Assembly: GCA_008360955.1 (NCBI GenBank)
Contig: LUCM01008860.1
Location: 95,735-159,734, forward strand
DNA length: 64,000 bases
Direction of reading: 5' to 3'
From: Fasciolopsis buskii
Lineage: Eukaryota; Platyhelminthes; Trematoda; Plagiorchiida; Fasciolidae
Part shown: one piece after another, positions 10,776 through 23,900 of the stretch
How the letters are laid out: every line of letters starts with the position of its first letter
Numbering within the stretch: position 1 is the first letter of the stretch
The notes under the pieces: model-generated
Told to the model about the DNA's origin: nothing
The model's input: only the letters and a program-made list of their open reading frames with translations
Database searches by the model: none
Made by a program: the position numbers and the translations under genes

Positions 10776-13260
10776 TACGTGTCTCTCTTTGGATTAGCGA
10801 ATGACTGGCAAAGTAAAGCTGTTCACATCGATATCTCCCGGTGGTTTCAGAAGCTCCGGTCAGGTCGGACTACTTGGAGGTGGGTATTAACTGATCCACG
10901 CTTGTGCCAGCCAAAGCTAAAGCAGGCTCTTACCACACACGAATAACAGATGCGCGCTTGTCTCGAGTGACAGGTAACGATTGGCGAAAACAAAGGTCGT
11001 ATGGTTGTTCCATTGTTTACAGCTCATCGAACATGTGCTAAGCAATACAAACGAAGTTGGTTCACTTTTTTTGCGATCTTAAACGAATAAAATGTTGACT
11101 TATACACGGCAAAATAGTGATGCCGTCCACTTTGTTATTTCTGATTGGATCCGAGATGCACACACACTCATTGGACGGGGCATGCCCCTAGCCTCGATGA
11201 CCTAGTCCACTTGACAGGAAGTTCGGCAATCGCGTCCCTGAAACTTGCACCAGAAGTCTTAGTAGGTCAGGTAGGATGACCTACCGAGCCGAAGGGAACT
11301 GTCGTCTATCAGTACAACGACCGGTGGATCTGGGATTCGTATCTCTGGCCATTTTGGGGTGACAGACAATCAATCCGCCTACCCGCCGCATTTCACTGGG
11401 ATTGGAGTTTCTTTAAAATTTTCCCCCTGAGATTAGAGGGAGGTAATCAATGAGTCTTCTGTCGAGGAGTAGCGATTTTTTTTACAACAAACATTTATTT
11501 CCCCGAATCGATGTTTGGCACATCGTAGTCAGAGCTGTGGTGTTGACCGGTAACTTCGTTTTCGCGAGTCACAACATTTTTTACAATGACTGATAGTGTC
11601 AGTCAACTTTGTGACCCGATACTACTGGAGGCCTGGCAATTAAAAAGATTTCGCTTCTACGGCTTATGGTCTTGGCAGATTGAGGAATCAGTATAAACAG
11701 GTACTTAGATCCACGCCAAGAGACTCGCTAATCTAATAGCGCCCCTTTTGAAGTATGCAAAAACGGACGAGGATGCAACCAGAATTGCCTGTTAGGCAAT
11801 TTTTGCTTCGCAAATATTTGCTAACTCTTTACCTGCCTATCGGTTCTCGTGTTCTGTGCTCTGTTCGGCAAGGTCCAAACCTTACGCGATTCGTGAGTCG
11901 TATACACCCATTGGCATAAATGAATGCGCACACACATTCACACTTGCAAGCACATACATACACGAACACATACATTCACATACATGCACACACACAAAGA
12001 CATACATACATACATGCATATATAGGTGCATGCATATGCATATATGGATGTGCACATACACGTACACAACAAGTAAGACCAGTGAATACTAATTATTCCT
12101 CGATTGACCACTTTCGGAGGAGCTTATTTCCATAGTTAATTTTTATTTATTTCCAGTCCTAATTTCAAGCTAATCTCCAGATCACGGGAGGAGGTTTTTC
12201 ATTGAAACGAAGACAGTTTCATAATTTCGTCTTATTCCTCAGAGTATAAGACAGAAATGCAAAGTCAAAAAGTAAAGACTTCCGATTGTCCTCAGTTAAT
12301 GGTCAGATTGCTTAGCGGCACAGAGTCGCGAAAGCAATATTCAATAGCAATAACAATGACAATACTACCAATGAGTGGTAATAATAATAATATTAGTTCA
12401 CTGTCGATAATGGCTAAATCACCAGTTCGATGACTTCGGCAAATGAGTTAATGCTTGGTTTTAAGCAATCGAGTGGGTCGGCGATGAGGGGAATCGAACC
12501 CGTGATAGTCGTGTTCAAAGCGTGCGATGTTAACCAGTTGACTCTTAGACGTAAATCCCAATAGTGTCTGCTTTGCTTGGTGCTGGGAATCGAGTCTGGT
12601 TGTTTAGTTCGGATCACTTCTAAATCGTGTTCAATCCCTTTCTATTTGAAGGGGAGATGTAATCAGAATTGGAATTCTGGGCAGGAAGATGGCACTTTTG
12701 TCTGACACCATGAAAGCATTGTTTCTCGTCATTTTCAATTCACAAACTCAAGTTGCATTGTTATACCCATTTGGTTCGAGTTTTTGTAGACTTTTGCAAT
12801 CTTACCTATCGATTTTTAATACTCTCGTGTTAACTCTTTTGGCCTAGCGAATAAAACTTTCAGTCCAATCACCGGATCAGTGCAAATGCTTACACATTAC
12901 AACAACAGAAGTGGAGAAATCTGAGTTTGAATCATACTATCAAGAATAATTTTGATGTTTGTAGCGAAGTCACCACAATTTGTTGCAGTCTGCCATCTTG
13001 CACAGTGTTTGTAACTTCCAATTCGTCAAGATTGTTATTCACCTTGCGCGTGGATCATGATTTATTCTAGCCGCTTTTTGTATGTTCGTATGAAAAAGTA
13101 ACCTAGTCCGCTACCTTGTTGATCCCCTCGCACTACTCTTGACCAAGTAATAACTGATCCTAAAATCTGCTCAGACTGACACCCACTTGTATGTTATTTG
13201 CCTATTCCTATTTCGTACTTTTATGTCCGTATTGAATTCGATCATCCACAATCAATTTCT
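10776..13260. other. Anonymous sequence, CA-rich tract
   Basis: No gene recognised. An imperfect CA/CATA-rich tract lies at about 11925-12065 and produces artefactual frames on both strands. A tRNA-like segment at 12480-12560 is listed separately. The bases around 12360-12390 hold a short run of AAT repeats. Confidence 0.5.
12480..12560 (-). repeat. tRNA-like SINE head (family E), copy 1
   Basis: On the - strand it reads as a tRNA-like unit: an A-box-like AGTCAACTGGTTAAC, then a B box GGGTTCGATTCC about 35 bases later. It aligns along its length with 51700-51776. No cloverleaf with paired acceptor stems is evident, so I call it a SINE head rather than a tRNA gene. Confidence 0.5.
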
Positions 13261-13270
13261 TACATGATTT

Positions 13271-13339
13271 CGAACCCGGGAAATTCAGCTTCCCGGGGCG
13301 TGAACCCGAGAGTTTTTGGGTTTAAGGCAGTATTGCCTC
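13271..13339. other. Cluster of three consecutive stem-loops
   Basis: Three perfect hairpins follow one another. The first pairs CCCGGGAA (13275-13282) with TTCCCGGG (13290-13297). The second pairs AACCC (13303-13307) with GGGTT (13318-13322). The third pairs AGGCA (13325-13329) with TGCCT (13334-13338). The - strand reading also holds a B-box-like GGGTTCGAAATC, so a decayed tRNA-related SINE is one explanation. Confidence 0.5.
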
Positions 13340-16117
13340 AACAAAAATAATAAATGTTTGAGAAATACCAGTTTACAAGACACCTCCCGAGGCGTCTTCT
13401 TATCGCTCGAGTAGCCTTGGCTTTACTTGGATTACGCAACACGTGGTGTTTTGTTATTGTATATGCGAACCAGCTGAGAAGATGTGCAGCCAAAAAAAAC
13501 GCACATCTATCTGTCAGTGGCACCTCTAAGACCAATAGGTGAGCGTAGTTCTGATTACCATCGGAAACCTCGATATTGGAGCCCCAAAACACGAACTATT
13601 TGGCTGGATTTCTGGACTACCTTTGACGCTACCGGTACTCGAACCTATTCCACCCCAAAAGAATGAGTGAAATGTCACTTGGATCAATCTTGTTTGTGGG
13701 CCTGTGGTTGTTTGGTTGTTTGACATGCAATTCTGTACACTGACCGACCGTGAAACAGATTCGAAAAGTTTTGGTTGTCTTTTAAAGCGGATTTTCACAT
13801 TTAACTCTAACATATGACCCGGTGCAAATGAGCAGACAATCAGTCAGTACCCTCCTCCGCCTACCTCCCTGTTCCCTATTCATTCCTATCTGATGCACAC
13901 AGGCTTGTTCGCGACAAATGCGGAGACAGAAACTCAACTAACTTAACTCCATTAAATGTCTGTCAGCATGAAGCAATCGGACGGGCGAAACAACGAAGTC
14001 GGTGCGAGACCCTCAAAGGCAGATTGACTTCAAATGTCATGACTATGGTCACGCTTGATCTGACGCACGGATTGCTGGCACAGATGGTCTGAGTCGCTGC
14101 CCTATCCCCTACCCATTCATTAACTCAGTCAAGCACGAACAATTCCTCGTAGTTTCGTGTCCAGACTACATTCTTGTCGAAGTATTGTTTTACCGATATT
14201 TTTGAATTAGTAATATATAACCCAGGCCGGATGAGTGCCCTCAGTCTGGACAATCATTCCCCGACGGAATGAGGATCCAGTCTGATCCTTTCTCCATAAG
14301 CTGTGTCTTTGGCAAGCATATTCGCTCGAATGGGTTAGCTGACGCGCAATGAGGCAGACATTTGGATAAGTGAATCACTGAATGATTTTAAATTATCTGT
14401 CTGAAATCAAGAACAGATCTCCTGTGGGCAATTTACAAATGAAACTGAAGATCCCAGTTCTGATTTGGAGGTATTTATTTGTATTTGCGATGACAAATAC
14501 CAGAAGCCAGAGGTTGCCAATTGCGATCACCAATTCGAATGGGCATCTGGTGTCCGGATAAAAGCAGAAATTTCGATATCAGAACACATTTGTGACAAGG
14601 GGGCCAGGGTCAGCGTCCAGTGAAATCCATGTTATTTCGATGTATTTTAGGCTGACGCGAGTTTAGTCCGGTCGAAATTGAAACAGGTTCATTTAGTCTA
14701 GCGGCAAAGCATACATGGTAAATGCGATTTTTCTCGAGCACACTTTCATGCAAGTCATATTCAGAACATATCTGGGTCTCAAATTTTTCCCTTTAAGATC
14801 TATTCTAGTTTACACTGATTTAATAAAGTACGAGATTAGTATTATTCGTTGCTGTCGGCAATGACGTACTCGAGAATTAAAGTTTGTTTTTGGATGTATG
14901 ACATTTGCAGTCACGTCCCTAAGGGAAAGCACTACGGCAAAGTCGGTACAATGGCAATCGGAATGCAACCCAAAAACCGCCTGGTAAGGCAAATCCGGGA
15001 GCAATATCGACTCACACATGATTAGCCTGCGGGCCCAATTAATTTTGAGAAGGACTAATCTAAATTTAGACAGTCAGTGAGCCAGGTTTGTTTTCGCTGG
15101 ATGTCACGTATCCGTAAGTCACACTGATCGATCGGTGTTTCAAGATGCGCGCACGCTTCCTTGCTTGTGAGAAGGGTAATGAAAACATAAATAGGTGCAC
15201 ACGTTTCTTAATCACCATCAAACCGGACGCCATCTATTCAGTCCCTATTTATCTGAAAATAGCGAGACCTAAAATGCGAGAACCCTTCTCCATCTCCACC
15301 GCAACATTGACGTGGCTGGAAAGTGAATCAAATTGTCAAAATTTCGTCGCACAAGTAATGCCGATGAAGACCGAAGACCGATACACAAGTTGACAGTTGT
15401 TATTAAGCCAAAAACAGCTTGGATTTCGAGGTAACTGAATGCCTCAACGATTGCAAGAATGACCTTTATGTTCGACCGAATTTCCCATGTCACAAGTGAT
15501 CTAATCTGCTAACTGACATTCAATATGATCAAGATCTGGGTTTCAGTGCCCAGAGTGTTCTTTGGTCGCTTGGTCTGGTTTGAAGATACCTCGGAATGTC
15601 AAAGTGAAAGGTTACAGTGAGAAAAAGCCCTGGATGATGATTTTCATTTCCAAGGGAAAAGTGTCCTCTTCGACGTAGCCCATTATACCTCATTCGTATT
15701 GCAGACAATGTTGGTAACAAATATTCACCGGCTGTAACGACTTTGGTGATTGTAACATCGTGGAAATCTTACTGACTCGAATACGTTGCCGAGATGGACT
15801 GTTGGAGGTGAATGGTTTGGAACTAAGCAATTTGCTTCATTTGTAGACGGTCACTGAATTGTAACAAAGAGTAAGTAATGTTGGGATATAAAAACAAAAC
15901 AGTAATTTGCATGCTACGAAAGACTAAAGGAATGTGAGGGAGATAATGCACGTGTGTCAATCAGATCTACACTGTTCATTAAACAGCAAGCTCCCTTGCT
16001 GTCCTGATGGGCTTTTCAGCTCCTACCGACTGGAAGTGATTAAAATAGTGTGCTTGGAAATCGGCTTAACTGGTTCGAAATGTATCACGTGCATGCAGTG
16101 TGACCTTGGAAAGGCCA
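13340..16117. other. Anonymous sequence
   Basis: No gene, RNA or known repeat recognised. A 69-codon - strand frame at 14810-15019 and an 82-codon + frame at 15145-15393 have no family resemblance and no convincing splice sites. Confidence 0.5.
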
Positions 16118-16296
16118 TCTCGCTGTCGCCCGGCTCGTTCTTAGATTTGACCTACTGAGACCGTATGTGGTCCGATGTCGCTCCAAGTTTCAGGGTGAAG
16201 GCTGCCGACCCTCCTGCCGTGTAGTGGACCCTAGTGGCTGTGGGACATGTCCCTCCTATCGCACTCATGCATCAAGCATGTCAAAAAAAAACAAAG
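16118..16296 (+). repeat. SINE-like repeat F, copy 1
   Basis: Aligns with 25040-25262, 29045-29295 and 52545-52817. The shared core runs from CTCGCTGTC, through a CTCCAAGTTTCAGGGT-type block and GTGTAGTGG.CCCTAGTGGC, to a GCACTCATG..CGAGCATG block and an A-rich end (nine A at about 16286-16294). This copy lacks the tRNA-like head. Confidence 0.7.
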
Positions 16297-16599
16297 GATG
16301 AACAATCTGCAACAGGTTGACTGTACACCGCCATCTTGATTCTGAAGTATCGTGTGCAGCTGGTCACACTTACTGGGTTTCTGCTGATGAGTTTTCTTTC
16401 CACTTTTTCACACTTTGGAGCGGGACGAATGCAGCCCTCTTTTCGAAGGATCTCTGACTCTGTGTAGATTACACATTTTAATATTGGTCTATTGCTCCAC
16501 CATCCTTAGGGGTGAAATGCTGGAGCACAGATAGGAACAAGAAAACGCTGGACTTGAGTCAAATGCTGTTGTCAAAAGCTAAATAGGATATTACTACAC

Positions 16600-16757
16600 C
16601 GGTCAGCGGTGGCCAAGCGGATAAGATCGCAAGTTCGAATCCTCCCAACGCCGGTCAACTTCCTTATTTGTCAGCTCACTGGTGGCCGCGGCCCCCTTCC
16701 TGGAAATGATGTGCATTGTTATTTCATTAATAAATGAAGTAAAAGATAAAATAAAAG
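16600..16757 (+). repeat. tRNA-derived SINE family A, copy 1
   Basis: Pol III-type internal promoter boxes: A box TGGCCAAGCGG (16610-16620) and B box AGTTCGAATCC (16632-16642). A body with CCGGTCAACTTCC and GGCCCCCTTCCTGGAA follows, then an A-rich AAAAGATAAAAT tail. About 20 bases between the boxes that other copies keep are missing here, so this copy is probably inactive. Confidence 0.8.
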
Positions 16758-18183
16758 ACGTTTAGAAAAGGAGTTCTTGTTGATATTAGCCATTAGTAAC
16801 ATCGTTAGGCAACCACGTGAGATCGCCTCGACCATTCAAGTATAAACGGTTTGCTTCTTGTAGCTGTTTGTAATGTCAGTGTGTGCGTGTGTGTGTGTGT
16901 GTGTGTGGATGAGCTCATAATGAGGAATAACAATGGATGTTGTTAGATTAGAACGGCAAAAGTTGAAGAATTAGCTGATATCGTGAACATACGAATGAAA
17001 TGAATGTCCGACTCCACCTGGGAGTATAAATATGAAATAATGATAGATTGATACAGAATTTGACAAGGACTGATAAGTATTTTTTTGCTAATTAACGCAC
17101 AGTCTGGTGAAGTTAGAGTGAGCCAAGAGAGTGGCTTGTATCGACTGCACAACGAGAAGCGAAAGAACGAACGAATTACGACTGCGCTGAAGTCACGCTG
17201 TCGCGGTATCACGCACGTGGTTGCCCAGTAGAGATGTGGCAAAATGTGGGCAAAGTATTTCAGTCACATTGTCTGAGTGGTTAAAAATATCTGTTCGGGA
17301 ACTGCGGAACTCCCGGTTGTTACTGATCCCTCTTTAGCCAAATTTCAAATAGTTTCGGAATTAAACCAGGATTAATCAGTTCTTTGTGAAAAAGCGCATC
17401 CTGACACAAGATTCGATTACCTCGTGTGTCTGCTAGCAGATAATCAATAGATGATGCAGTAGAGATGTGCACGCATCAGGTACATCGTGTTCAGGATTTA
17501 CGACAGCGGTACTTGGAGTGGAAGTTCCAAACAGTTCTGACAATTCTGCAATATTTTTATATAATTACGAACTGTATGAGGGGATAGCCTGGAACAAGGC
17601 GCAGACCTCTATTAGGCCACAATGATGTCTGAGTTCCTAGCACCGCTAACTGACCAGTCAGTCTTATGCCGACTGTCTCGAAATTGACTGACGTGTCAGG
17701 GAGGGGGGGGTTATGCCAATTTTGCACGGCTCGTGGTTCACAAAACAATTACCCCCCACTTTGTAGAGCTGGAAAGTAGCCCAGGCCCAATCGTTATGAG
17801 CTAACCGTCCGAATCGGCGAACCTGGTTTGATTATGACAGTCAGTTCATATGAACGCTTGTGCACACATGCAAACACGACCACTCACGTGAACTGAGGCT
17901 TACCTAGTCCCGGCTTTCCACGGATGAGGGAGGGAGGGTGAGTTCGCTTTACTCGACATGAGCTATGCAAAATCCCTGTAGGCTTTTCTCTGGCAGCCCA
18001 GCCATTTTGGGATAAATAATATGATTCACATCAATACTAGCAAACTGTAATACACCAGAACTACAAAGAAAAATTTCCATCTTTTTCAATCGAACAGTTA
18101 TAATATTAATCACGAAATTGAACACAGTTCAAAGATCAGTAAGATTATATATATATTTATATATATAAGTGGTAAGCAATATT
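16758..18183. other. Anonymous sequence with a GT tract and an AT tract
   Basis: No gene seen. A (GT)n microsatellite lies at 16879-16908 and an AT-rich tract at 18145-18168. The open frames (16943-17242 and 17557-17748, both -) match nothing I know. Confidence 0.5.
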
Positions 18184-18299
18184 TGGATGAGTGAACAAAA
18201 TTTCCCCGGAAGCATATGACCGACTTCGCCGTTATCGTCGCTCGTCCGGTATGCATACCCGGCACTCTCTTGTCCAAAACACCCTTATACTTGTATACT

Positions 18300-18300
<1 letters not shown>
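18184..18300 (+). repeat. Interspersed repeat C, copy 3
   Basis: Third copy of the coding-like repeat at 5816-5936. The frame M-N-K-I-S-P-E-A-Y-D-R-L is preserved and continues to T-R-H-S-L-V-Q-N-T-L. An AT microsatellite follows directly. Confidence 0.5.

Positions 18301-18301
<1 letters not shown>

Positions 18302-18344
<43 letters not shown>
18302..18344. repeat. (TA)n microsatellite
   Basis: An uninterrupted run of about 43 bases of alternating T and A. Confidence 0.95.
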
Positions 18345-18346
<2 letters not shown>

Positions 18347-19956
18347 TCATATAATATATGTATATATTTAGCACACGAGGCGGGACAGATAGTGTTACAT
18401 GCTAAAACAACTGCATTAGGATTTTCACTGTATATACTTCGATTATTTGCAATTCTGAGACACGCGGCTTTGTTGGCAAGGTGTTGCAACTATCAAAACT
18501 AAAATGGCTCCTGAATTGGATTGGAGAACTACAGCCCAGACTATTGCGGTGAAGATGGAGGTGATTGCCAAATTTATTTCGTCTATCATGCGAGAATAAC
18601 TGGACAGAGTAGATGCAGGGACAATGCCATATGCACTACGTGACAGATCGATTGAATCTCAGTGATAAACAACGGGTTCCGAGCAAAAAACCAAATGAAC
18701 AACAAAGTAATTCAATGAAGTAAGTTGAGTGGGTCTACACTGAACCGCCAGTCGAGGCCCACTCACGGATGATAGGATGAAACATTTGTAATCTAAACGC
18801 CAAAACGAGTAGTTGCAAGCTGGTGAAATTCTCGGAAACAGCTACATCGTCTGACATCACGGATTCCGGAGAAAACGTTGTAATCCAACCTCGATCTCCG
18901 GCAACACAATCTGAGGTATTATACGGCTGTACCCCGGGCTGGCAAATGCTAGATTATGTCCAAATGAAAACTGACTGGATTGTTGTCCATTCTCTTTCCG
19001 AGACCTCATTTCCATCGATGTGTGTATGTGCGTGCGCGCATTTGTATATAATAAATTATTTATTGTACGCGTTCTGTTCAGGATAGAAAAGCCCACTTTC
19101 ACGCAGTGGCATTGTACACTGAGTTCGTTTTGAAGATGATAAAGATCCTCCCGGTTGTTTACAGCAGCCTCAATGACCTCTTGTCACGTGCTACGCGGAC
19201 TTCATCATAAGAACGATGAAAATGGCCAGTAAATCAAAACAATTATGCTGCTTCCTTCTGCGCTAGAGAGATGAAAACTATGCTATGCTGATGACCCAGG
19301 AACTTTCGGCAAACTAACCATAAGCACCGATTCCAAATCATATGATCTCTAGTCAATCTGTAAACTGTTCATGAACAATTGTGTGTATTATCTTGCATGT
19401 TGAATGAACGAACAAATTACAATGGAAAATGGACCCGGCAAACGGTAGAAGTAGATTTAATAGATCTCTCGCTACATTTCTCGACAACCAGATGGTAGAT
19501 TGCGAGAAAAAAAGATGCACATCGTATGTCGAAAGCTCGCCCGAGGACCGATTTGTTGACTATGCTTTATTATGTGCCTAGTATATATAGGCAACCAATA
19601 AAACGGACAAAAACCATTCTTTCTGCACCGGTTTGTGTAAAAATACCTTGCTGTGAACAAATAAGCCCCGATCCGATATTACATATGGATAATTCGGCAA
19701 GGTAGTACACTTTCGTTAGGGTTTCAAACAGGCTAAGGTATTGAACAGCAGAGTAATCAGTAAATCATTTTAAAGTACCACTCTGGCATCTCAGCTTCGA
19801 GTTCTATTTCTAGGTGAGCTTCTAAATTTGTCAGATTATTTTGTATTCCCATTTCGAGGAACATGCAGAACCTTTTCTTCCTGTCCAGTTCGACGATTCC
19901 TCTAGGTACGCAATTACTCGGATAGACTCAGAGATAAATCAATAGAGGTAGTAGTA
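18345..19956. other. Anonymous sequence
   Basis: Nothing recognisable on either strand. The overlapping frames at 18823-19086 (+) and 18857-19102 (-) are not supported by splice sites or family resemblance. Confidence 0.5.
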
Positions 19957-20144
19957 CATCCTTGGCAGGGGATGACGAAGCGGAGATAAGGCCGAGGTGT
20001 TTGGACATGATGGCCGCAGGTTCGGGTCCTCCCACCGCCGGTCAACTTCTCCACCTAGCAGCCCTCTTGTTGGCTGTGGTCCATGTCCTGACAAATGATG
20101 CATACCGTTATTTAATTGGTAAAAGAGAAATAAAAAGAAGAATA
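19957..20144 (+). repeat. tRNA-derived SINE family A, copy 2
   Basis: The most complete + strand copy. It has a head with GATAAGGCC, a GTGTTTGGACATGATGG middle, B box GGTTCGGGTCC (20019-20029), the CACCGCCGGTCAACTTC body and a TTGGTAAAAGAGAAAT-type tail. It shares the layout of the copies at 16600 (+), 32555 (-), 47768 (-) and 59393 (-). Confidence 0.8.
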
Positions 20145-20219
20145 TATCGGACCAAATTCGACCGAGGAAGGCCGTTCAGGTAACTTCGGATTTGCGAAAC
20201 ATGCATGTAAGAGTGTTAG

Positions 20220-20960
20220 GGGCTAGTAGTATTGATCGATCACCCGGTCAAAACCTGAAGTTCGATCAACTTATAATCCATCGTATAAATACATCTGATC
20301 AAGAACTAGCCATGCTTTAGACGACATTCGGACGAAAAACACTAAGTTCAAAGATAGAAACTGCGGATGGGTACAAAATTGCTTGGGATCTGTCTTAAGA
20401 CAAACCGATTTAAATGCGAAGTTGTGCATATGGCAAGTGATCATCGTCCAGACAATTGAGAAGCACTTGCAAGTTACTTGCATCTTCACTCAATAGTACA
20501 AAACCGTTCGGATATTTTGTTTGAACAAATATCACTGTCAGTATTCTTACAGAACAGGACAACTGTCGTGATGGTTCGATTGATAAAGTTGAAAAGAAAC
20601 GACGAAAAACAGCAACCCTGACGAACATCACTTCTGATGTTGCGCACGGTGAAAGATGGCCGTAGGCACGAATTTGGATCCAACCATTTGCATAAGGAGA
20701 TCGGAATAGTAAAATTAACTTCTATGGCAGTGCCAAAGAACTGCAAGATTGACTGAATCGAAAGTCGGCTTCAGATAAAGGAAGGCAGAGACAGTAGGCT
20801 TAGATAAGGCTTACCAATGTTCCGACACCTATCGTACAGAGAAGATGTGACTGGTGCAACCTCAACGGAGTTAGAAACGAGTATGTGGTTTCCGTGCTCT
20901 ATTTGCCGACGGTGAATGATGCTCGCCAGAAGTTTGGATGCGCTCCATATCAAATAATTC
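20220..20960 (-). mobile_element. RTE-clade LINE, reverse transcriptase remnant
   Basis: On the - strand, pieces of an RTE RT follow each other in order through frameshifts. They are L-L-A-S-I-I-H-R-R-Q-I-E-H (20930s), a block corresponding to K-A-A-F-D-S-V-D-R (degenerate, near 20770), V-R-Q-G-C-C-F-S-S-F-L-F-N-F (near 20620) and a degraded thumb region. Many stops show an old insertion. Confidence 0.7.
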
Positions 20961-23900
20961 CTTTATTTTCACATGAAGATCTGCCACACTTCTCGTTAAT
21001 CGGCACAATCACCGATTCGAATCATTCCCTGTCCAAAATGATCCCAAAACTCTAATGTTAACACTTTAACATCGTACATGAAAGAGGAAGAAGACATCCC
21101 ATCTGGTTAAACCACTTTGTGTCTATTCAAAAGACCTATCTAGGGCAGCTTGTTGTCTCATCTGATTTAGTGTGAGATCACTAGAGGTAGCCAAGTGAAG
21201 TGAAGGCAAGACCAAATAATACATCCAATTTATGTCATGCAGTTTCACGGACTTTGTAATCAGGTAAATCCATGGAACCTTAATTGGAAAGGTTCCTTAC
21301 AGAAAAAAAACTGGAGACATTTGGACGATCGATACTTCACTGATGCCCACATCGCAGAAATGTCTTTTCTTGGGGAACCCAAACGGGAGCCCTTGACTGA
21401 AATCTCACCCACGAGGCAGTCAGGCGTCAACACAGCACAGAGGCTGTGGGCAGAACCATGCTTATCACTACGCGCTATGCACGAAACAATGGGCAGCGCG
21501 GTCACGGATATCCTGCGTGAAGACCAATACGGAATGGAATATGTTGTGCATATTTGATGCGTGGAAAATGATGCACAGGGAATCCAGCCGCTAAGTAGAA
21601 GAACGATTAGCGTTCTTAACCAAAGCCTTCGGTTTTAACAAGAACCAGTCCGCAAGGCAGCGGGGCATAGTTGAGCGGAGGCCCATCTACGTGGATTAGT
21701 TGCCCTTTTGCTCATTTGTGTCACTTTGGATTGCCATTTCATGCCAAGCCTCACACCTGAGGGATCAGAAGGATAATTAGCCAGGACTTTACCTATTGAA
21801 CTTCCAGGCATGGTGGAATCATTGGCTTGAGATAAACCATCCTGTGAAGCTCGTTAGGTCACGGAGGCAAGTAAGCCACTGTTAAAGTCCAGGTACAGTC
21901 CCACAGCGAAGGGTTGATACGCATAACTTAAACATGACATAGTGGGTACGAAAGAGCCTGCAGGAGCGCCCACAAAGGCAATTTATGATGTAGAGAGAGG
22001 CTAAAGGCCCACCCAAATGATTTCATTCCATAGTCACACGCATTTGTTATTGTTTATGGTGAGCATGGTATACAAACTTATATCAAACACTTACAACAAC
22101 GTTTGTAGTTGCCGGGGTCGGGGGAAAGCAGACTGGTGGCCAGCAAGCAAGACGTCCAAAATCCCAAGATTATCAAACCTCAGACGAGAATTCAAGAAAC
22201 AGTCAGTCAGTCGAAAATCAGTGGACCCTGCATGGAGTCAATTAGCTGAGCACATCGGTGCTATCCCATGCGCTGTGCCAGTCACCGACGGTCAATGCAT
22301 TACGGATCGGACGAAATGGCGATCGACAGATCGGTGAATTTCCATCACGATGGCAGTTATAACCAAAACCAAAACTCGATGGAAGTTGGAGTGAATGATA
22401 GTAGTGCAAACTGGATAGATTTTTGGCTCTGCACAACGATCCCCATTTGTACGACGGATCATATCACAAGCCTATGTCAAGCAGCTACAAGCGAGGTAAA
22501 TTCGTGCAATGCAAACAGGAAGTCTGTGTACTAACGAGATGAACAGATCAGTTTCTGGGTAAGAAGAAAAGCTAAATCATGCCGCTTCTTCAAGTTTACC
22601 TTGGAATCTCTGGATCTCATGAGTGGTTTTAAAACAATATTCTCATCTTTTACCGTTTTACTTCCTTTAATAAGGACATAACAATAATGTACGTAAATTT
22701 CTACTACCGTTTGTAGACTGTCCATGGGTAAGACGGCCGACAGTGCGAAGAGCCAAACCTTCGATGTGTACACCGAATACTCTTAATATTAACCCTAACT
22801 AATTAAAGTTGATCACTAATCAGTGATTTCTTGTCCTGTCAAACCAAATGACAGACGAGGGCACCACACCGTGCAATGCAGAAGTCCGATAAACCATTCG
22901 CGACTATTCGTTGTCGTCCCATTTGGACTCTCGTCTCAGATCGGGGCAATCGATAGGGGCCACTGATAACTTCTGACAAGGCGGATGAAATAGCAGTATG
23001 ATGATTCGCGGAAAATCTGGGGATATCTGGGAATGACTGCCCTAACTTGCAAATTCGCACTTTGAAACTTACTAAGTTCATATTGAGCACGAATAGCACC
23101 GAGGTTGCGCAGCTAAGACGACAGCTATCTCGCTCATTCGTTTGCTCAGGCTGGCCGACAGAGGTGGACTAACTATTTCCAGCTGTGCATTGACTTCCGG
23201 ACCACACGCTGTACAGTAAGGTCTTTGGAATCAGGTGAAGGTAACATACTTCGCATTTTACCGTTAACACTACAACGATGGTTGAATTAAAACTTGGTGG
23301 AAATCACTATGGGTTAGTGGATAAACTCCAATCAGTGCTCGAATGACCTGTGGACGCTGTTATACAGCGGTGAGATATACCAAGTAAATCGGAAAGACAG
23401 AATACAGCTGACACCTTCCAGAAAGATGTTCTGTCCGCTTTCATGCAACACACTAAATAAATAAAACTCCGAAAAATTCAACCATCGACACCTCACCCTC
23501 ACACACAAGTATGGTTGTGTTGAGACTAAAATATTATATCTTCCAGTGACAAAATTTAGATGCTGAATCTCATTGGACTCCAGTTCCACTGATCCCATTG
23601 TACGGTGCTTTTTGCATTGTCTTAAACGGCAAGTGGGGTATCATTGTTACATTGACGAACAATTTCCGTCTACAAACAAGCGGAACGGAAAATGAATGTG
23701 CCACTAATACACGGATTAATTTTGCTACCAACGATGGTCAAACATTACGTTTTTATTGTTACACGTAAGTGTTCCACAAACATAAAATGTACAAGCCGTG
23801 AGTTCCGGCTTCCTAGGCGAATTCTACAATAGGGGACAATGACAACCATGCCTTAGAATTTTGGATTGACGATAAATCATATTAAAAATTCTAATCAATC

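Noticed and set aside
16380..16435. Hammerhead ribozyme core, because schistosome satellites carry one and CTGATGAG is present
   Set aside because: The GAAA half of the core and the flanking stems are missing here and at the other CTGATGA sites I looked at.
18191..18502. 103-codon protein with a Tyr/Ile repeat
   Set aside because: Most of the frame is the translation of a TA microsatellite.
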